From: Symsagittifera roscoffensis
Taxonomy: Eukaryota; Xenacoelomorpha; Acoela; Convolutidae
Direction: 5' to 3'
DNA length: 64,000 nt
Assembly (NCBI RefSeq): GCF_963678635.1
Contig: NC_087068.1
Span: 7,880,027 to 7,944,026, forward strand
Position numbers and translations under genes: made by a program. Below, in pieces: positions 12,205 to 24,472 of the stretch. How positions within the stretch are numbered: the first letter of the stretch is position 1; each line of letters opens with the position of its first letter. The notes under the pieces are model-generated. The model saw only the letters and a list, made by a program, of their open reading frames with translations. It searched no databases and was not told the DNA's origin.

Positions 12205-13646
12205 TCACCTTGAGACTCGACGTTGATGGACATGACTGGAGCCCCCGTTGTTTGCTAGATCAAATGCAGTCCCAAGTTTGTCATCAACTTTTGCCCGATG
12301 ATAGACGGTTGACTTCATCCAACGATCTTTATTCCCACATAAGCTCTCCAGAATGATCTTCGTTGTCTCGATTAATTGCAATGGTTTATTGCCGCAGTCC
12401 CAAAGTGTGTTGTCTTCGCCCGAGAGCGCCTCAAACTTCAAATTTGATGCTCCGATGGTTCGTTTTTTTTTTATCCGATGTTGAAATTGAATATTGGAGA
12501 CCCGCTCTCTTTTCACAGTATACTGCTTTTTTGTTTATGCGAACTGGCAAGTGATCCTCGGCGATCTTCGGTTCAGTACATCTCGTATGTCGTACTGTCA
12601 TTATCATATAATCTCCGGAGCTGTCGGATTCCAAGGAGTGTGCCACTGGTTCACTCGGATTTACCCAACCGATCAAGTTTTCGTGTTGGGACGCAAAATT
12701 GTCCGTATCCCGTGGACCGTCAAGTCCTTGGCCATCGTGTTTTTGTATCATTCCAATTGCCCCTCGTACTCGTTGATTTCCACGCTTCCACTATAAGTAC
12801 GTTCGTAATTTCCTACTTCATGGCAAAATGGCAAGTTCCTACTTCATGGCAGGTGACATATTAAGGTGAGCATCTTTCCTTGTGTTCCCGCGTGAAACTG
12901 GTTCGATCGCAATTGTAACATCGGTTGCTAGTTAGAGTTCCCCCTCGGTTCGATCTGCGCCCTTGATACACACGCGTACCCCGTGGTCGATTCCTCCAGA
13001 ATTCATCTCTTAAAACTCCGACTGGTTCGGTTTTGATCTAAATTGCTCCCCAGTGGATGTTGATACGTTACCAACATTCATAGGACAAGGCGATCTTGAA
13101 TACTTCCTCTGGTGTCTTGGTTGACCGACATAGCTCATTTTGCGCCTCGCGATTGTTCATGTTTACGATGAACACATCCCTCAAAATCAGCTCTTCTATT
13201 GCTTCAAAATTACATCAAGCAGCAATTGCAGTTAAAACTGAGTGAAATTGCTGTAGGCTCATGTTTATATATGGTTGCGAGCAAGAAATTGGAACCCTTC
13301 AAACGTTTAATTTCTCTCCTTATTGAAATCCTTGGGTAACGAGTCGTTGTCAGGTCAAAGTGCGGTCGCTTTATGTAGAGTTATGGAGCTCGTCCTGTCC
13401 CTTCTCATCAAGGCACATGTACAGATTTGATATCACCATTTGCTCGCTTTTTAATTAGTTTTTCCTGTCCGCATCCGCCGGAAGAGCGCCAATTTGGGTT
13501 GCAGTATATTGCGTCGAAGTAGAATTTTTTTTTGGATTCACCGAGTGTTTCGCTGCCTCACTGAAATCTAAAGAAGAAGAACTCCCGTAGCCTTGGCGGT
13601 TCGCTGCAAATTGGGGCCCAGCAGTATCAAGTGGATTTTTCCCCAC
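12205..13646 (-). pseudogene. Ty3/gypsy gag and protease remnant
   Basis: On the minus strand, 13646-13455 is open with a Ser/Asn-rich start. Around 13.2-13.08 kb one frame reads LILRDVFIVNMNNREAQNEL followed by a TPEEVFKIALSYE segment, a typical retrotransposon gag pattern. At 12751-12205, two frames carry LPVRINKKAVYCEKRAGLQYS and ALSGEDNTLWDC, which match the layout of a retropepsin around its active site, with the catalytic Asp lost. The order gag, protease, RT (12135-11809) is that of Ty3/gypsy. No LTRs were found, and stops and shifts are frequent. Confidence 0.65.
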
Positions 13647-13649
13647 TTA

Positions 13650-15300
13650 GATTTGTGGGCTGCACCATTTTAAAAACGTGATTTCCCATTAGAAAAAGTT
13701 CAATCAATAAAAAATTTAACCTTTTTAAGTTTACTCAGCGAGTCTTTTCAAAAGTCAGCCGACGTTGACAGAGAGCGCCGAAGGCCGGGATATGTCAGAA
13801 TCCAATTAGCACCACAAACGAAAGTTGATTGATTGCTAGAGACTGAGAATTGATTTGAACTAAAATAGCACCATTTTACTGAATGTACATGGTAACTTTA
13901 AAACTTTGACTGAAATGAAATTTCACTCATCACGACCTACAAAAGAGGCTCAACTACAATCATCGATTCTTAAGAACAAGTTTATGCATTAATATTTGAA
14001 CTTTGAATCTCACGAAGATGAAACATCGATCCATCCTCTCTCTATTTATTCATCCATGTTTCAAGCCGTTGCTTCGACGAACATCCATTCATCAATTCAA
14101 CCAGTCATCCATCCAACCAGCTATTCATCCCAACAGCCATTCGTCCAATTAGCCATCCACCTATTGATCCATCTGTGTTTATGACTCACTCGCTTCGTGT
14201 TGGTCAAAAAATATTGAAGGTCATCAAAGAACTCGTATCTGAGACGACCTTGTCGAAAGTCAGCCAATCGATGACACTCACGAATAGGTTTTTGCACAGC
14301 TTTTACCTGTGAAACTGCACAATTTGGTTTTTATAGGTGCCATCATTTGGTTGTCTTCTGACTGCATCTTATCATACATAACTCCAAAATGATCTGAAAA
14401 GTTGATAAATATCTTTTAGGTAAAACTTAGGATTTGCATAAATTGCTGTCGATGTTTAAATGCTTATTCCCAACAAAAGTCTGAATTGTCTGTTTTATAG
14501 AGAACTGTTTTCAATGGGAATATCAGAGAAGACTGAAATACAAGAATTCCATAGAAATTGAGCTGGAATAGCCGGTAAATAGCAGCAACTTTGGTGGATT
14601 GCTTCGGGTTGTTAGATTACTGAGCTGGCTATTAGTTATTTTCTTCAAATATTTCTCTTCTGTTGCAGCCCCGCCAGTTATGGTTTCCCCTAGGATAAGT
14701 ATAAGAACCAACTTGCTTTCTCAGCAGATGAGAAAAAATTACAATCAGAAAATACGTTTTCTCTGGTTTTTTCTTCTCTGTTGAGAGACTGCTCGTCGTA
14801 TGGGAAGGGAATCAAAGTAGTTTTGCCTCATTTTACTCGATTTTGGATTGTAAAAAAAAACAAATTCTTTTTTTTCACAAAAAGTTTTCCAGTTTCACAT
14901 TTTCCATATATGAAAAGAGGTAGTCATAAATTTTCTATTTATGAATAATTACTAATCAAAAACTTTTCATGGAATTTTTTGTACATATGGAATTGTTTGA
15001 AAAGCATAAGATTAGCATCTTTTCAAATACGGAAATTGTGTAATATGTATTTTTGGTCAACCCGGGTGATGCTTTGGATTAAAAAACTTAAAAATACATA
15101 AGAAAACCCTAGAATCTTCAGGAGACCAAAATGTGCGCTAGATATATGCAAAAATTGGTGTTCGTAGATTTTTGGAACCCAGATACCAGTTTTTAAACAT
15201 GTTGGAACGAAAGTTTTGTTGGAACAATCATTGAGAGTGAAAGAACAAAAGAAGAACAAAGAGAGCTTTGTTGCTGTGGAAGCAGCTTAATGCTCACAAA
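13650..15300. other. non-coding; includes degenerate CATC-rich stretch
   Basis: No coding family is seen. Positions 14025-14180 are a low-complexity run built on ATCCATC/CATTCATC words, which explains the open frame there. The remainder is AT-rich with no recognisable feature. Confidence 0.5.
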
Positions 15301-15304
15301 ATAT

Positions 15305-15638
15305 ACAGTTTGGCCTCGTAATGACAGAGAAATCATTAGTTATATTTACGAAGTTTGTACAAGGAAAATATCTTTTTTACAACAACCGGTTGTATAATTT
15401 TCTCACATTTTGCGGCAAATGTTTACAATTTGCAAAAACACGCTGGGTGTTTCCAGAAATCAGAAATAGGTTGTGAAATCCACTCACATTTTTTTTGGTG
15501 GATTGCGAAACAAATAATTCAACGATCGATTTTGCAAAACGAGGTTTTTGCTCGTGGATTTCACAATCTTCTAGTCGATTGGCTTGCGGTTGAACTTTGA
15601 CGATGCGTCTTCTAAAAGTATAATTTGGCCTCGTAATG
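15305..15638 (+). repeat. Remnant of TIR-element family (two direct end motifs)
   Basis: The motif TTTGGCCTCGTAATG occurs at 15309-15323 and 15624-15638 in the same orientation. It nearly equals the right end (TTTGGCCTTGTAATG) of the 1.3-kb inverted-repeat element at 41068-42389. Between the copies is a hairpin with arms around 15470-15486 and 15550-15568 (TTGTGAAATCCACT and its near complement). Likely truncated or rearranged copies of the same non-autonomous DNA element. Confidence 0.5.
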
Positions 15639-15957
15639 ATCAGAAGTATAATATAGAAGGAAAATTAAAAACTCGTAATCAACTTTGAACAATTGCAGAT
15701 GATTCAGAAAAGTTGAAAGTGTTCACTTTATTTAATTTGTCGAATGTTATATTTTTTGAAAAAAGACAATTTGTTTTAATTGAGACGATGAACGTGCAAA
15801 TATTTTGTTCTTCTGAAGCATTAAGGGCGTAAGCCAACAAATTTAAACAACGGATCATACGCAGTTGTTTTATTCCATTTTTTGAGAGAAAGTGGTGGAC
15901 CAAGTGAACTTAAACCAAACTCTCTAAGCAAAACGTTCAAGTTATAAAATTTCACTT

Positions 15958-16318
15958 TGAAATTTGCCGAGGAACATCGATTCAAAACTTAGTTGTTCAG
16001 CAAGAAGTAAATTGCTTGGCTTAAGGAAATAGTTAGTTGCGAGAATTAAAATAAATGGTTAGTTCAATTTAGCTTTTGAGGTCAGAACTTTGTCCTGAAT
16101 AACAGTGAGGATGAAACAGATAAATGGACATCTAACAATCGATGTAGAAAACATATAGAATGATAATGCACAGCGTAGTATTTAGCATAGGCCAAGACGA
16201 TGATCTTGGTTAATGGGATTAAAAATGAACATAAACTTGGTTAATAATGAACATAAACCTGCAGCAAGACTGCACAAGGACAAGTTTATAACCAGGTTCC
16301 GAAGGTCGCCTCACGGCA
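15958..16318 (-). repeat. Ty3 3' LTR (361 bp)
   Basis: It aligns along its length with 22058-22391. The extra length comes from an internal duplication around 16225-16259, where AATGAACATAAAC occurs twice. It begins TGAAATTTGCCG and ends CTCACGGCA on the plus strand. Confidence 0.92.
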
Positions 16319-17180
16319 TTCACCGTGGAAGAAAAATTTTGGTAAACAGCCAAAAACTTATTGAAGGATAGTATAACTGTACCCAGATGAGCATAAGATT
16401 GATAGCCCCTCTATCCCACATGAATGCTTGGAAGTAAGACAGAAATAGTAAGATATATATGAAAAAAAATTTTAGCAAGTTTAACAGAGTTTGATATTTG
16501 CAGACTATCAATCCTTTTCGGGAGTTTCATTGATTTGAGCCAGGTAGTTCGAGGACATCTCCATGTAGCTAGTTTGAGGCCTGTCTCGAATGAGAGGTTT
16601 CCGTGGCGACTGCGAAGACCCTGGCACACTGTCAGAGGGCAAGACTTGATCCTCCTCAACCTTTAACAGAGTGGCATAAGGGATCGCCAAAGAACTTTGT
16701 CGGTTTCTTACTGCGGAGTGAGGACCTGACTGTGTCTGAGTCATTGACCACTGGTTGAGCGGGGAGAGATAACGATGGATAAGATGAGTGCGAATCTGAA
16801 GACGCGGATTGAAAGGATTGAACAATGCCTTCCAGAGATAGGATTTCCGGCGAATGGGGAGTAGTCCGAGGATTAGCTGGGCTGAGTCCAGTAATTTTGG
16901 CAGATGAATTGGTAGCAAGCAAAGAGGTGGCACAATACGTGTTCTGCTGCTGAGAGGAATCTGAGGAGCCAGGAAGTTTAGCGGTAGAGATGGTAGGTGG
17001 CGAGAGGTTAGCGCTGTTCGAATTGTGCTGCTGAGATGTGTGTTTGCACAGATTGGCAAACGTAACCGGCAGTGAGTCGTGCTAAAGCCTTTGCATTTTC
17101 TCCACGGGAGTAGATCCCGTAACCACATATCGGCCGCCGTTTGACCCAGTCGAACTCTCGCTCGATGAGTCCACCGTAAG
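16319..17180 (-). pseudogene. C-terminal tail of Ty3 pol
   Basis: Two open minus-strand frames overlap here, 17128-16508 and 16922-16656. The frame ending near 16656 has SLRSKKPTKFFGD, a basic segment typical of Ty3 pol C-termini, and continues in sense with the other frame's VRNRQSSLAIPYATLLKVEE stretch after a shift. Pro/Ser/Leu-rich content is usual for this tail. No independent gene is supported. Confidence 0.55.
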
Positions 17181-17655
17181 TTCCACTACCATCGGGGTAG
17201 ATAAGTTAGTGTTTGCTGGTTGTTATTCCAGCATCACTGGTTGAGAACGTGTCGCCGATCTCTTAACTGCATCATGGGAGGTAGGATTGGAGGCTTGAAA
17301 ACGATCACCCAGAGTGTTCTGACCAACTGGAATATTATACCGAAAGTTTGGTTTGAGGCAAATATTATTTTTCCGATAGAATTTCCCATCGTCAGTAACA
17401 TAACTATGATCTGTAATTTACACAATCTTGAATTTAGTAGACTTAAAGAGAGGTTTCCTCGATTGGCGATCTATAATTTTCCTAAAGACTTTAACTCGGT
17501 TAGGATCAGACAAAATAAGATGTTCTAGTTTACTTGATTTTGTCGGCTGACGAAGTTACAAGGCTGGTAATCTTCGGGGATTAAGTTGTGCCCCTGGAGG
17601 CGTAGCGTTCGTTCCTACGTCCAAAAACGAAGGGTGTTGTGATTAAGGCCCGTCT
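17180..17655. other. Ty3 internal sequence, unassigned
   Basis: Inside the Ty3 element between the integrase C-terminal region and the pol tail. The open frames 17220-17528 (+) and 17425-17234 (-) overlap and show no family; probably decayed pol. Confidence 0.4.
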
Positions 17656-18560
17656 TCAGAAGGGTGGGAGGTTTCGCTTAAACTGCGACCACTTATTGGC
17701 CGCCCGAGCGAGCTCGGCCAGCGCCTTGTAGGGTTCAGTGTCCTCCACATTCGCATCCAGTGAAAAAATCGGTTTGAAGCGGGGAGCAACCTTGGGACTT
17801 GCACTGCCTCGAGTTACAGCTTTCGCGCGATCCCTGCTATAACCCTGGCTGGCAATCTGGTCCGACGTAAGGAGGTTCCGCTGCAGTCCTTGGGCTAAGG
17901 TATCAGGTTGAACAACCTTATAAAGCGCTTGAGACCATTCAGTATTAGGCTTACGACCGAAATTTAATCCAAAGGGCAATTTTTTTTAGCAACGAGTGAT
18001 TACTCTTGATATATTCGATTATTTGTTGGATCGTTTCCTTAATGTTATTGAAAATGGGATCGAGTTTTGCAGTACCCAGTTTCCACTTTATAGTCTGAAT
18101 TGAACGCTCGACTAAAATACCGCCTCTATGGTCTCCCACTGGTGAGAGGATGTGTTTGATACCTCTGCTGCAAACTTGTTGTACTAAGTCACTTTTAAAA
18201 CCTGAACCATGATCTGTCCTGATAGATTGAGGTATACCATGAATACGAACGTAAGATGCGAGAAATTTAGTAACCTTCTTGGCCCCAGTAGTTTTTGAAA
18301 TAAGAACTGAAGAAAACTTAGAGAAACAATCAATGGCTGCTAAGAGGAAAATCTTACAACCCTTATCGTCAAGTATAAGACCAGTGAAATTCATTTGTTA
18401 CTACTGATTTGGCCCAGACAGACTAGGTAAAGGTTGTGCGGTATTAAAAGTGTTAGCGGTTTTAGGATTCTTATCAAATACGTTGTATTCACGGCACTTC
18501 TCACAAGTGTCGACAATTTGGCGATTCCGGAATAATCACCAGATATATTCGGAGGCCGCC
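17656..18560 (-). pseudogene. Ty3 integrase, one frameshift
   Basis: 18394-17951 holds the catalytic core with the full DDE set: Asp in AAIDCFSKF, Asp in IRTDHGSGF, Glu in LVERSIQTIK. Just upstream (18.5-18.43 kb) is CEKCREYN, the cysteine pair of the N-terminal HHCC zinc finger. The C-terminal part continues in a second frame (17979-17656, starting MPFGLNFGRKPN), so a frameshift lies near 17.96 kb. The enzyme inserts element cDNA into the genome; here the catalytic residues survive but the frame does not. Confidence 0.9.
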
Positions 18561-18561
18561 A

Positions 18562-19240
18562 TCATGGCCTCTTGTTCCGGGAAGGAACGTTAAAGGCGAG
18601 AGAGTACAACTTGTCGGAGAGGTTCGGGTATGGCGAGTTTGTTATATATAAGTACACAGTTTTTAACCACAGCTGCTTTGGTCCAGAATTGGGCCATATA
18701 AGATGCGAGCTTATTGAACGATGTGTTGTCCATTTGATAATAGCTCGCTTCATAGGGCCCAGGAAACAATCCTCCTCCGTCAGCTCTTCCAGGACATCCG
18801 CATCAAACAGGCCAGGCAGCCCCACAGTTATTTTCTTCGAGGTCGAAAAAAAAAGTTTACCGCCATTAACAGCAAGGACTCCAATTCTTGCAGCAGCGTT
18901 GGCCTTCCCGGGTTTCGAGAGACGACACTGTCTCATTGCCTCCAGCAGCTGAATATGGCCATCTTTTTGTGACGTGGTTCTAGTAGCGACAAAACGGGTT
19001 TTGGCAGCTCGTTCTCGGGTCCGGTTGCGCTGACATTTCTGCTCTAATCTGGAGATTCGCTCAGTTGTCGAGATCTCATTGGCGGACGCGGGTTTGGTCG
19101 ACGGAAGTTTGGTGAGTTGAGTGGAGATGTTTCCACGAACGTGAGCAGATCAATTTGTTCGGCTGCCGAATTTAGTGAAAACTGGGAGTCGGTTTTAGGT
19201 AAAAGTCAGTATAATTTTGATTAGCATCAGGCGGTAGATT
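18562..19240 (-). pseudogene. Ty3 RNase H-integrase connection
   Basis: The frame 18936-18562 (124 codons) lies between the RNase H and integrase zinc-finger regions of the Ty3 pol. No motif of its own is visible. The overlapping plus-strand frames at 18572-18972 are shadows. Confidence 0.5.
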
Positions 19241-20270
19241 CATAGCTTTAGGACTTTGATGTGCAATTTTTGAGTATTGAGAATGTTGATAGATTGAATG
19301 TTTTTGAATTGATAAAGATAGATGACTGTTTCGTAAAGATTCAGGTCGGAGATAATGAGTTTCAGTGAGGTAGTCTGCTCTAAGATTTCCAATTTGCAAA
19401 CGGCTTCTGGTTTTGAGCATAAAACGACGCCCCCTGTCGGTGAGGAATTCAAACTGCCTATTTGCATAACGTAATTTGACTGGTTGTAGTTTTGAGCAAA
19501 CGTTCCGTCGCCCCCTTCCGGGGAGTGCTGAGATGAATTAGAGTTATGATGGTGCGATGAAAGTTTAACACCCTCTTGCGACGACGGACAACACTTATTC
19601 CTCGATTTAGATGAATTATAAGATTTAATAAAAGTTAGGGCTTGATTAAACGCCTCAATGGTTTTAACAACGAAAAGTTTATCGTATTTAAAGGGCTTGG
19701 GAGCTGAAAACGTAGGGTAACGAGATAAGTAATCAACTATCCCCAAAGTGACCCGAGGAACATGAATGAATTCGAAATCGAAAGGTAGTAAGCGATCTGC
19801 CCATCTGGCAAGACGAGATTGATATGACTTATTATTATAACTTTCATTCAACGCTGAAATGATAGCTCTGTGATCCGTCATCACTTAAAAACGAGTACCC
19901 AACAGATAGGTACAAAATTGTTCGCAGGTCCAAACAATTGCCAACAATCCAATTCGTTGGTACTATATTTTGCCACCGCATTCTTAAGAAAACGCGAAGC
20001 AAAAGCAGTTTGGGCCCAATCTCCTTGTACAAGTCAAGCTCCTAAGCCATTATTGCTAGCGTCACTGTTTACCCTTGCGCTTTTAGACGGATCGTAATGA
20101 TAGAGGCTAGGGATTTTGGCGGTCATGTTGATTATGCTTTTGAAGGCTCTATCTTGTTCCTCTCCCCACAGAAACGATTGTTTGTTACAGGCCTTTAAAG
20201 ATTGCCAAAAATGAGCAGTGTGGGTATGCAAAATGGGTATAAACTTTTGTAAGTGATTTAAAGTCCCCAT
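19240..20270 (-). pseudogene. Ty3 RNase H region, frameshifted
   Basis: The frame 20270-20034 carries the thumb-to-RNase H linker, with SLWGEEQDRAFK-like sequence and the first acidic position in RVNSDASNNGLGA (usual form DASxxGxGA). The frame continues in other phases at 20032-19844 and 19884-19240, the latter with MMTDHRAI (a TDH RNase H motif) and RLARWADRLLPFDFEF, both hallmarks of Ty3 RNase H. RNase H removes the RNA strand during reverse transcription. Two frame breaks are visible. Confidence 0.85.
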
Positions 20271-20388
20271 AAACCAACGTAGCTGTTTCAGAGTTCTCAG
20301 AGGTTTGAGTGATTGAATTGCCTAAATCTTTAAGAATTTGGGAGAGTAGCCGTCCTCATTGATATCATAACCCAACCAAGTCAGTTGG

Positions 20389-21000
20389 TTAACACTTACT
20401 CAGTTTAAGAGCCCAGCCTTCCACATCAAGCCTTTGCATCACCTTCTCAACCAGTTCGTTATGCTCATGAACGTTTCCTTTAGTAACTATCAGAAAATCA
20501 TCTAGGTAGCAGATGACACCTTCTAGCCCTTGTAGGGTACAGTCCATTGCCTTTTGAATCTCGATAGGCATGTCGGTTAAACCATAAAACACGATTTTGA
20601 TTCGGTACGTCCCCGTAGCATCTCCACACGAAATATTAAAATTGCATTGACTACTAGTTAGCGACGAAATTGGCAACTCACTGAAAGCATACTTCAGATC
20701 CAGGAACGTGAACCAAACCTTTCCAGGTACATTTCTAGTTATAATCTGCGCCGCAGAATTGATAAATTCATGAATGTTTGGCATCTGGTACTTGTTCTTC
20801 CAGATCTGAGCGTTCATCGGCTAAGCATTGAGGGCAAGTTTGAAGGAGCCATCCTTCTTTGCAGTTAACGCGATGGGCGCTATGAAAAAGTCTGTCGTAC
20901 ATTTTTCCAATTTTTCAATATGACCTTGCTCCATTAGAAGTTTTATTTCCTTCGCAATTCTATCCTGATTAGAACTATTCGTCCTTTAACTTGACAGTGC
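20389..21000 (-). pseudogene. Ty3 reverse transcriptase
   Basis: The frame 20817-20389 (142 codons) contains the RT palm, including FTFLDLKYAFSELP and the catalytic YLDD box in VICYLDDFLIV. Upstream, 21000-20822 continues the fingers with QGHIEKLEKC and APIALTAKKDGSFK but is cut by an in-frame stop at about 20821. It copies element RNA into DNA in the particle. The catalytic residues are intact; the stop and neighbouring shifts disable it. Confidence 0.9.
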
Positions 21001-21039
21001 ACCAGAGGGAATTTAAAATTAGTATGAACTTTATGATGT

Positions 21040-21993
21040 TTAGATCTGACTAGACGACCGAAAACATGTGCGTATTTTTTGCAAAGAAAAAATTCCAATA
21101 ATCTGATATCGGATCCTGGGAAAGAATAAACAGCCCAGCGAGTGAACAGATTCAGAATTCAACTGTGTTGTAACTACACTCAGTTGCTCCTGCAGATCCA
21201 GGCCTAGAAGATTACGACTTCTGTTTTCTGAAATGAGAAACTGAGCGTTATCCACTTTCCAACCGCTGGAAGAAATCGAGATCTAAATCGAACCGAAGAG
21301 ATGAATGGGTTCTTTGTTGTAGTCAACCTACAAAGTATCGATAGGGTATCGTGTTATGTCCCGAATTTCGATTCACGGGTTTCGTTGTAAAAGTAGATCA
21401 CAAGTACGTTTATTCAGGAACGAAACTGGGCTTTCTGTGTCAACAGTCGAATAAAAGAAACTATAACCTGAACGCAATTGAATGCTAAGGCTCCTGGATT
21501 TTCCTCCGCTCGACTTGAGTGTTTCAATACTGTTGATTCTGACTGTAGTTTCCAATTGTAAGACTTCATATTCTGGTTCACTGTCGTGCTCAACATCTGT
21601 AAAGTTACAATCTATGGAGGGACCTGAGGCTTCCTCAATCTGGTGAACCAGGTTCACTCTTCGTTTTGACGAATTACAGCATTTTGCGAATTGACCACGC
21701 TTCCGACAGAGGTTACAGGTAACTTCCCGAGCTGGACAAGATTTTCGGTGACCCGGACTAAAAGGATTACCGCAGAAGTAACATGACTTAATCCCTTGGT
21801 TACTTTGAGAGTTTTGTCGATTGTTCTGATTTTGAGGATAGTTCCGTTTTCCTCTAGATGGCTGAATCGAGAAATTGGGTTCCTGTTTAACCTTAAAAGC
21901 GTTAGAATGCTGATTGTGGGGAAGTAGTTTTTGGAATTGTGCAGAATGTACTTGCACCTTTTTCACACTCGAGCGCGAGTTGCAGGGTGTCAT
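21040..21993 (-). pseudogene. Ty3 gag nucleocapsid and protease
   Basis: The frame 21993-21373 has a basic Gln/Asn-rich stretch, then two zinc-knuckle-like clusters (CYFCGNPFSPGH..C and CNLCRKRGQFAKCC), then a retropepsin segment with DTESPVSFLNKRT, where the usual DTGS/DSGS active site has Gly replaced by Glu. The frame 21255-21040 carries RNLLGLDLQEQLSV, the usual end of the protease domain. Nucleocapsid binds element RNA and protease cuts the polyprotein. The altered active site suggests loss of protease activity. Confidence 0.85.
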
Positions 21994-22057
21994 CAGAAAG
22001 AAGGAATGCCTAACAGGTCAGTCCTATCTTCGTTCACAGGAACTGGTGGCTGCGTCA

Positions 22058-22391
22058 TGACATTTGCCGAGGAATATCGATTCAAAACTTAGTAGTTCAG
22101 CAAGAAGTAAATTGCTTGGTTTAGTGAAATAGTTGGTTGCGAGAATTTAAAAAATGCTTAGTTCAATTTAGCCTTTGAGGTCAGAACTTTATCCTGAATA
22201 ACAGTGAGGATGAAACAGATAAATGGACATCTAACAAGCGATGTAGAAAACATAGAGAATGATCACGCACAGCGTGGTATTTAGTATAGGCCAAGACGAT
22301 GACCCTGGTTAATGAGATTAAAATAAATCTGCAGCAAGACTGCAAAAGGACAAGTTCATAGCGAGGTACCGAAGAAGGTCGCCTCACGACA
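22058..22391 (-). repeat. Ty3 5' LTR (334 bp)
   Basis: Partner of 15958-16318. It begins TGACATTTGCCG and ends CTCACGACA on the plus strand, and is followed directly by the CACTT target duplication. The two LTRs differ by scattered substitutions and one length change, so the insertion is not very recent. Confidence 0.92.
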
Positions 22392-22693
22392 CACTTAAAG
22401 TTGTAGAACTGACTGACAAACAATAATCCGAATGAAGGGTTATTTATTGCCAGAAAAAAGTTTGTTAAAACTGTTGAAAAAAATCGAAACCATACCAATG
22501 AAAAATATATATATTTTTTTAGTCCAATAATCGTGCTTTTGTTCCATCCAGTTTTTGTCTGAATTTTTCAAAAAGTTAAGAGCCAATCAAAACAATATCA
22601 TCTAACTCTTGTTCGCAACATTAGACTATTACGGGCGATCGGTCTAGTAGAACCATGACATAGAGTCAGTGCGGTTCTGAATTAATGTATAAT

Positions 22694-22697
<4 letters not shown>

Positions 22698-22759
<62 letters not shown>

Positions 22760-22795
22760 TGTGTGTGTGTGTGTGTATGTGTGTGTGTGTGTGTG
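22698..22795 (+). repeat. (TA)n-(GT)n microsatellite
   Basis: About 58 bases of alternating TA are followed by about 38 bases of GT repeats with one TATG interruption. Open frames across it (for example 22940-22644 on the minus strand) are products of the repeat. Confidence 0.95.
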
Positions 22796-22799
22796 GGAA

Positions 22800-23890
22800 A
22801 TTCCTCCCGTCAAATAGACCATACAAACTAGCTTCCGGGGTAGTGGACGTAAAACAAAAAAGAACTATTAGAGTTACAACACAGACTACAACAAAAATAC
22901 TCCATTCCATGCAAATATGGCAAGAAAAACAGACATACAATCAATAAAAAGTGACAAAAGATAAAACCAAAAAAATTCTCTTGGGTTACGACGAAAACTG
23001 AACAAGCAGCGCTCACTCCTGAACAGATTCACGACACTGACAAAAAGTCGGACAAAAAGTGAGTTCAGAATAGCAATCAAGGACTCTGTGATTGATGCAT
23101 TCACTCCAACGACCTGGAAAATATACCTTACACATATGATTTTGAGTACAATTTTACTGTATAAAGAATTCCTCAACCATGAACATATCGCTTTACGTGT
23201 TCGCGCCATAGACAAAATCACGAAAACTTGCAAGCATATAATTGAGAAAACTTCAAACCCACATTTTTTATTAAAATTGATGGCAGCTTAAACGATTGTG
23301 TTCCAACTTTTGAATGGGGATATAATATTTGATCTCGGTGTAGTTTTTCTGCAGAAGAATTTCAATTTTTTGAGTAGCCTTTTTTGAGATTTACATAACA
23401 TCTAAAAGCATTGATGCTCTGAGCTCAAGAGTAAAAGACGTTTCATCTGTGTTTACTTTTAGTAATTTTCAGGCCGTCTGGAAATTGCAAATTGGGCTGA
23501 CTTGGTTTTATTGATGCGCAATTTATCTCACCCTTTACAACGGCCATTGATTCCGGCTCAGAATGCGTTCCATTACCGCCGAGCAGCGGACCTAATGATT
23601 TGGCTCACTTTGCCAGCAAGGACATTGCACTTGAATTTATATTATTATTAGCCTGAGGCATTCATGACTGCGATCTGGATTTGAACAACACTAATTATTA
23701 TCATTTTGAGGTAATACTGGAATTAAGGGAAGATTATGGCGCTGACTTTTAACAAGTTAGACTGAAAAACAACAAAATTGCGAATGAAAACTGAACAAAT
23801 CACAAAACAAAAAAAGTCAAAAATCGTGATGCAATTCTGAATGGAACAAGAAACTGCTAAAAAAATCTAGAAACTGCTAAATTAATTTCC
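22800..23890. other. non-coding, nothing recognised
   Basis: Short frames on both strands at 22886-23291 have no family features. Confidence 0.4.
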
Positions 23891-23894
23891 ACTT

Positions 23895-24090
23895 CATTAT
23901 ATTATAATCTCAATTGTGTACGTCTCAAATTATTTTTAAAAAAATTCTTTCAATCGAAACACAATCATTAACAATCCTGATTGGAAACTCACGCATCAGT
24001 AAAAATAAGTTTTAATTCTACATCAGATAAAATTTTTAGAAAATTTTACCTCTAAGATGAAAAACCAGACCACAAAACTTCATTCCAAAT
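23895..24090 (+). repeat. BEL/Pao 5' LTR (approximate)
   Basis: It aligns with 29695-29880. Shared words include TAATCT..ATTGTGTAC near the left and AACAATCCTGATTGGAAACT at 23970-23990. Exact ends and a target duplication could not be fixed by eye. Confidence 0.7.
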
Positions 24091-24472
24091 TGAAACATAC
24101 AAAAACAATTTGCAAAAATTAAAACTGAAAAACTTCATTCCAAAAATTTTTTAATTACTTGATTGAGCATTTCCACTTGTTGACCAAACGACAACTTATC
24201 CTGTTCTGAAATATTTATTTTACTCCCTCAATTGTTTTCCATTACAAAACTTTTATGTTGGCACGATTAGACGACACAATCAAAGAAGACCATAGAAAAG
24301 AATGGGCGAATGAACGACAATAAAATAACAAAAGCGCGTTCAGGCCGGAAATGACACGAAACTCAATCGATGGATCATGGCTGGAAAAAAAAACAATTCA
24401 ATTGATGGATGAGAGAAGAATTTTTTGCCGAGTGAAAGCAGAATTGGAAAATTTTCACAAATATGTAGATAA

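Larger units (their letters stand above)
15953..22396 (-). mobile_element. Complete Ty3/gypsy retrotransposon with CACTT target duplication
   Basis: Two direct repeats, 15958-16318 and 22058-22391, flank a minus-strand gag-protease-RT-RNase H-integrase region. Each repeat begins with TG and ends with CA. The five bases before the left LTR (15953-15957) and after the right LTR (22392-22396) are both CACTT, the target-site duplication left by integrase. With the pol order RT before integrase this is a Ty3/gypsy element of about 6.4 kb. The right copy is the 5' LTR because coding is on the minus strand. Frameshifts and a stop in pol make it inactive. I could not see a clean tRNA primer site next to the 5' LTR. 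Confidence 0.93.

Noticed and set aside
13996-14184. Ser/His/Pro-rich frame resembling a small secreted peptide
   Set aside because: It is a degenerate CATC repeat without signal peptide or conserved pattern.
18572-18972. Two plus-strand frames of 126 and 83 codons
   Set aside because: Shadows of the minus-strand Ty3 pol.
22644-22940. 98-codon minus-strand frame with Thr-His and Ile-Tyr runs
   Set aside because: Translation of the (TA)n-(GT)n microsatellite.
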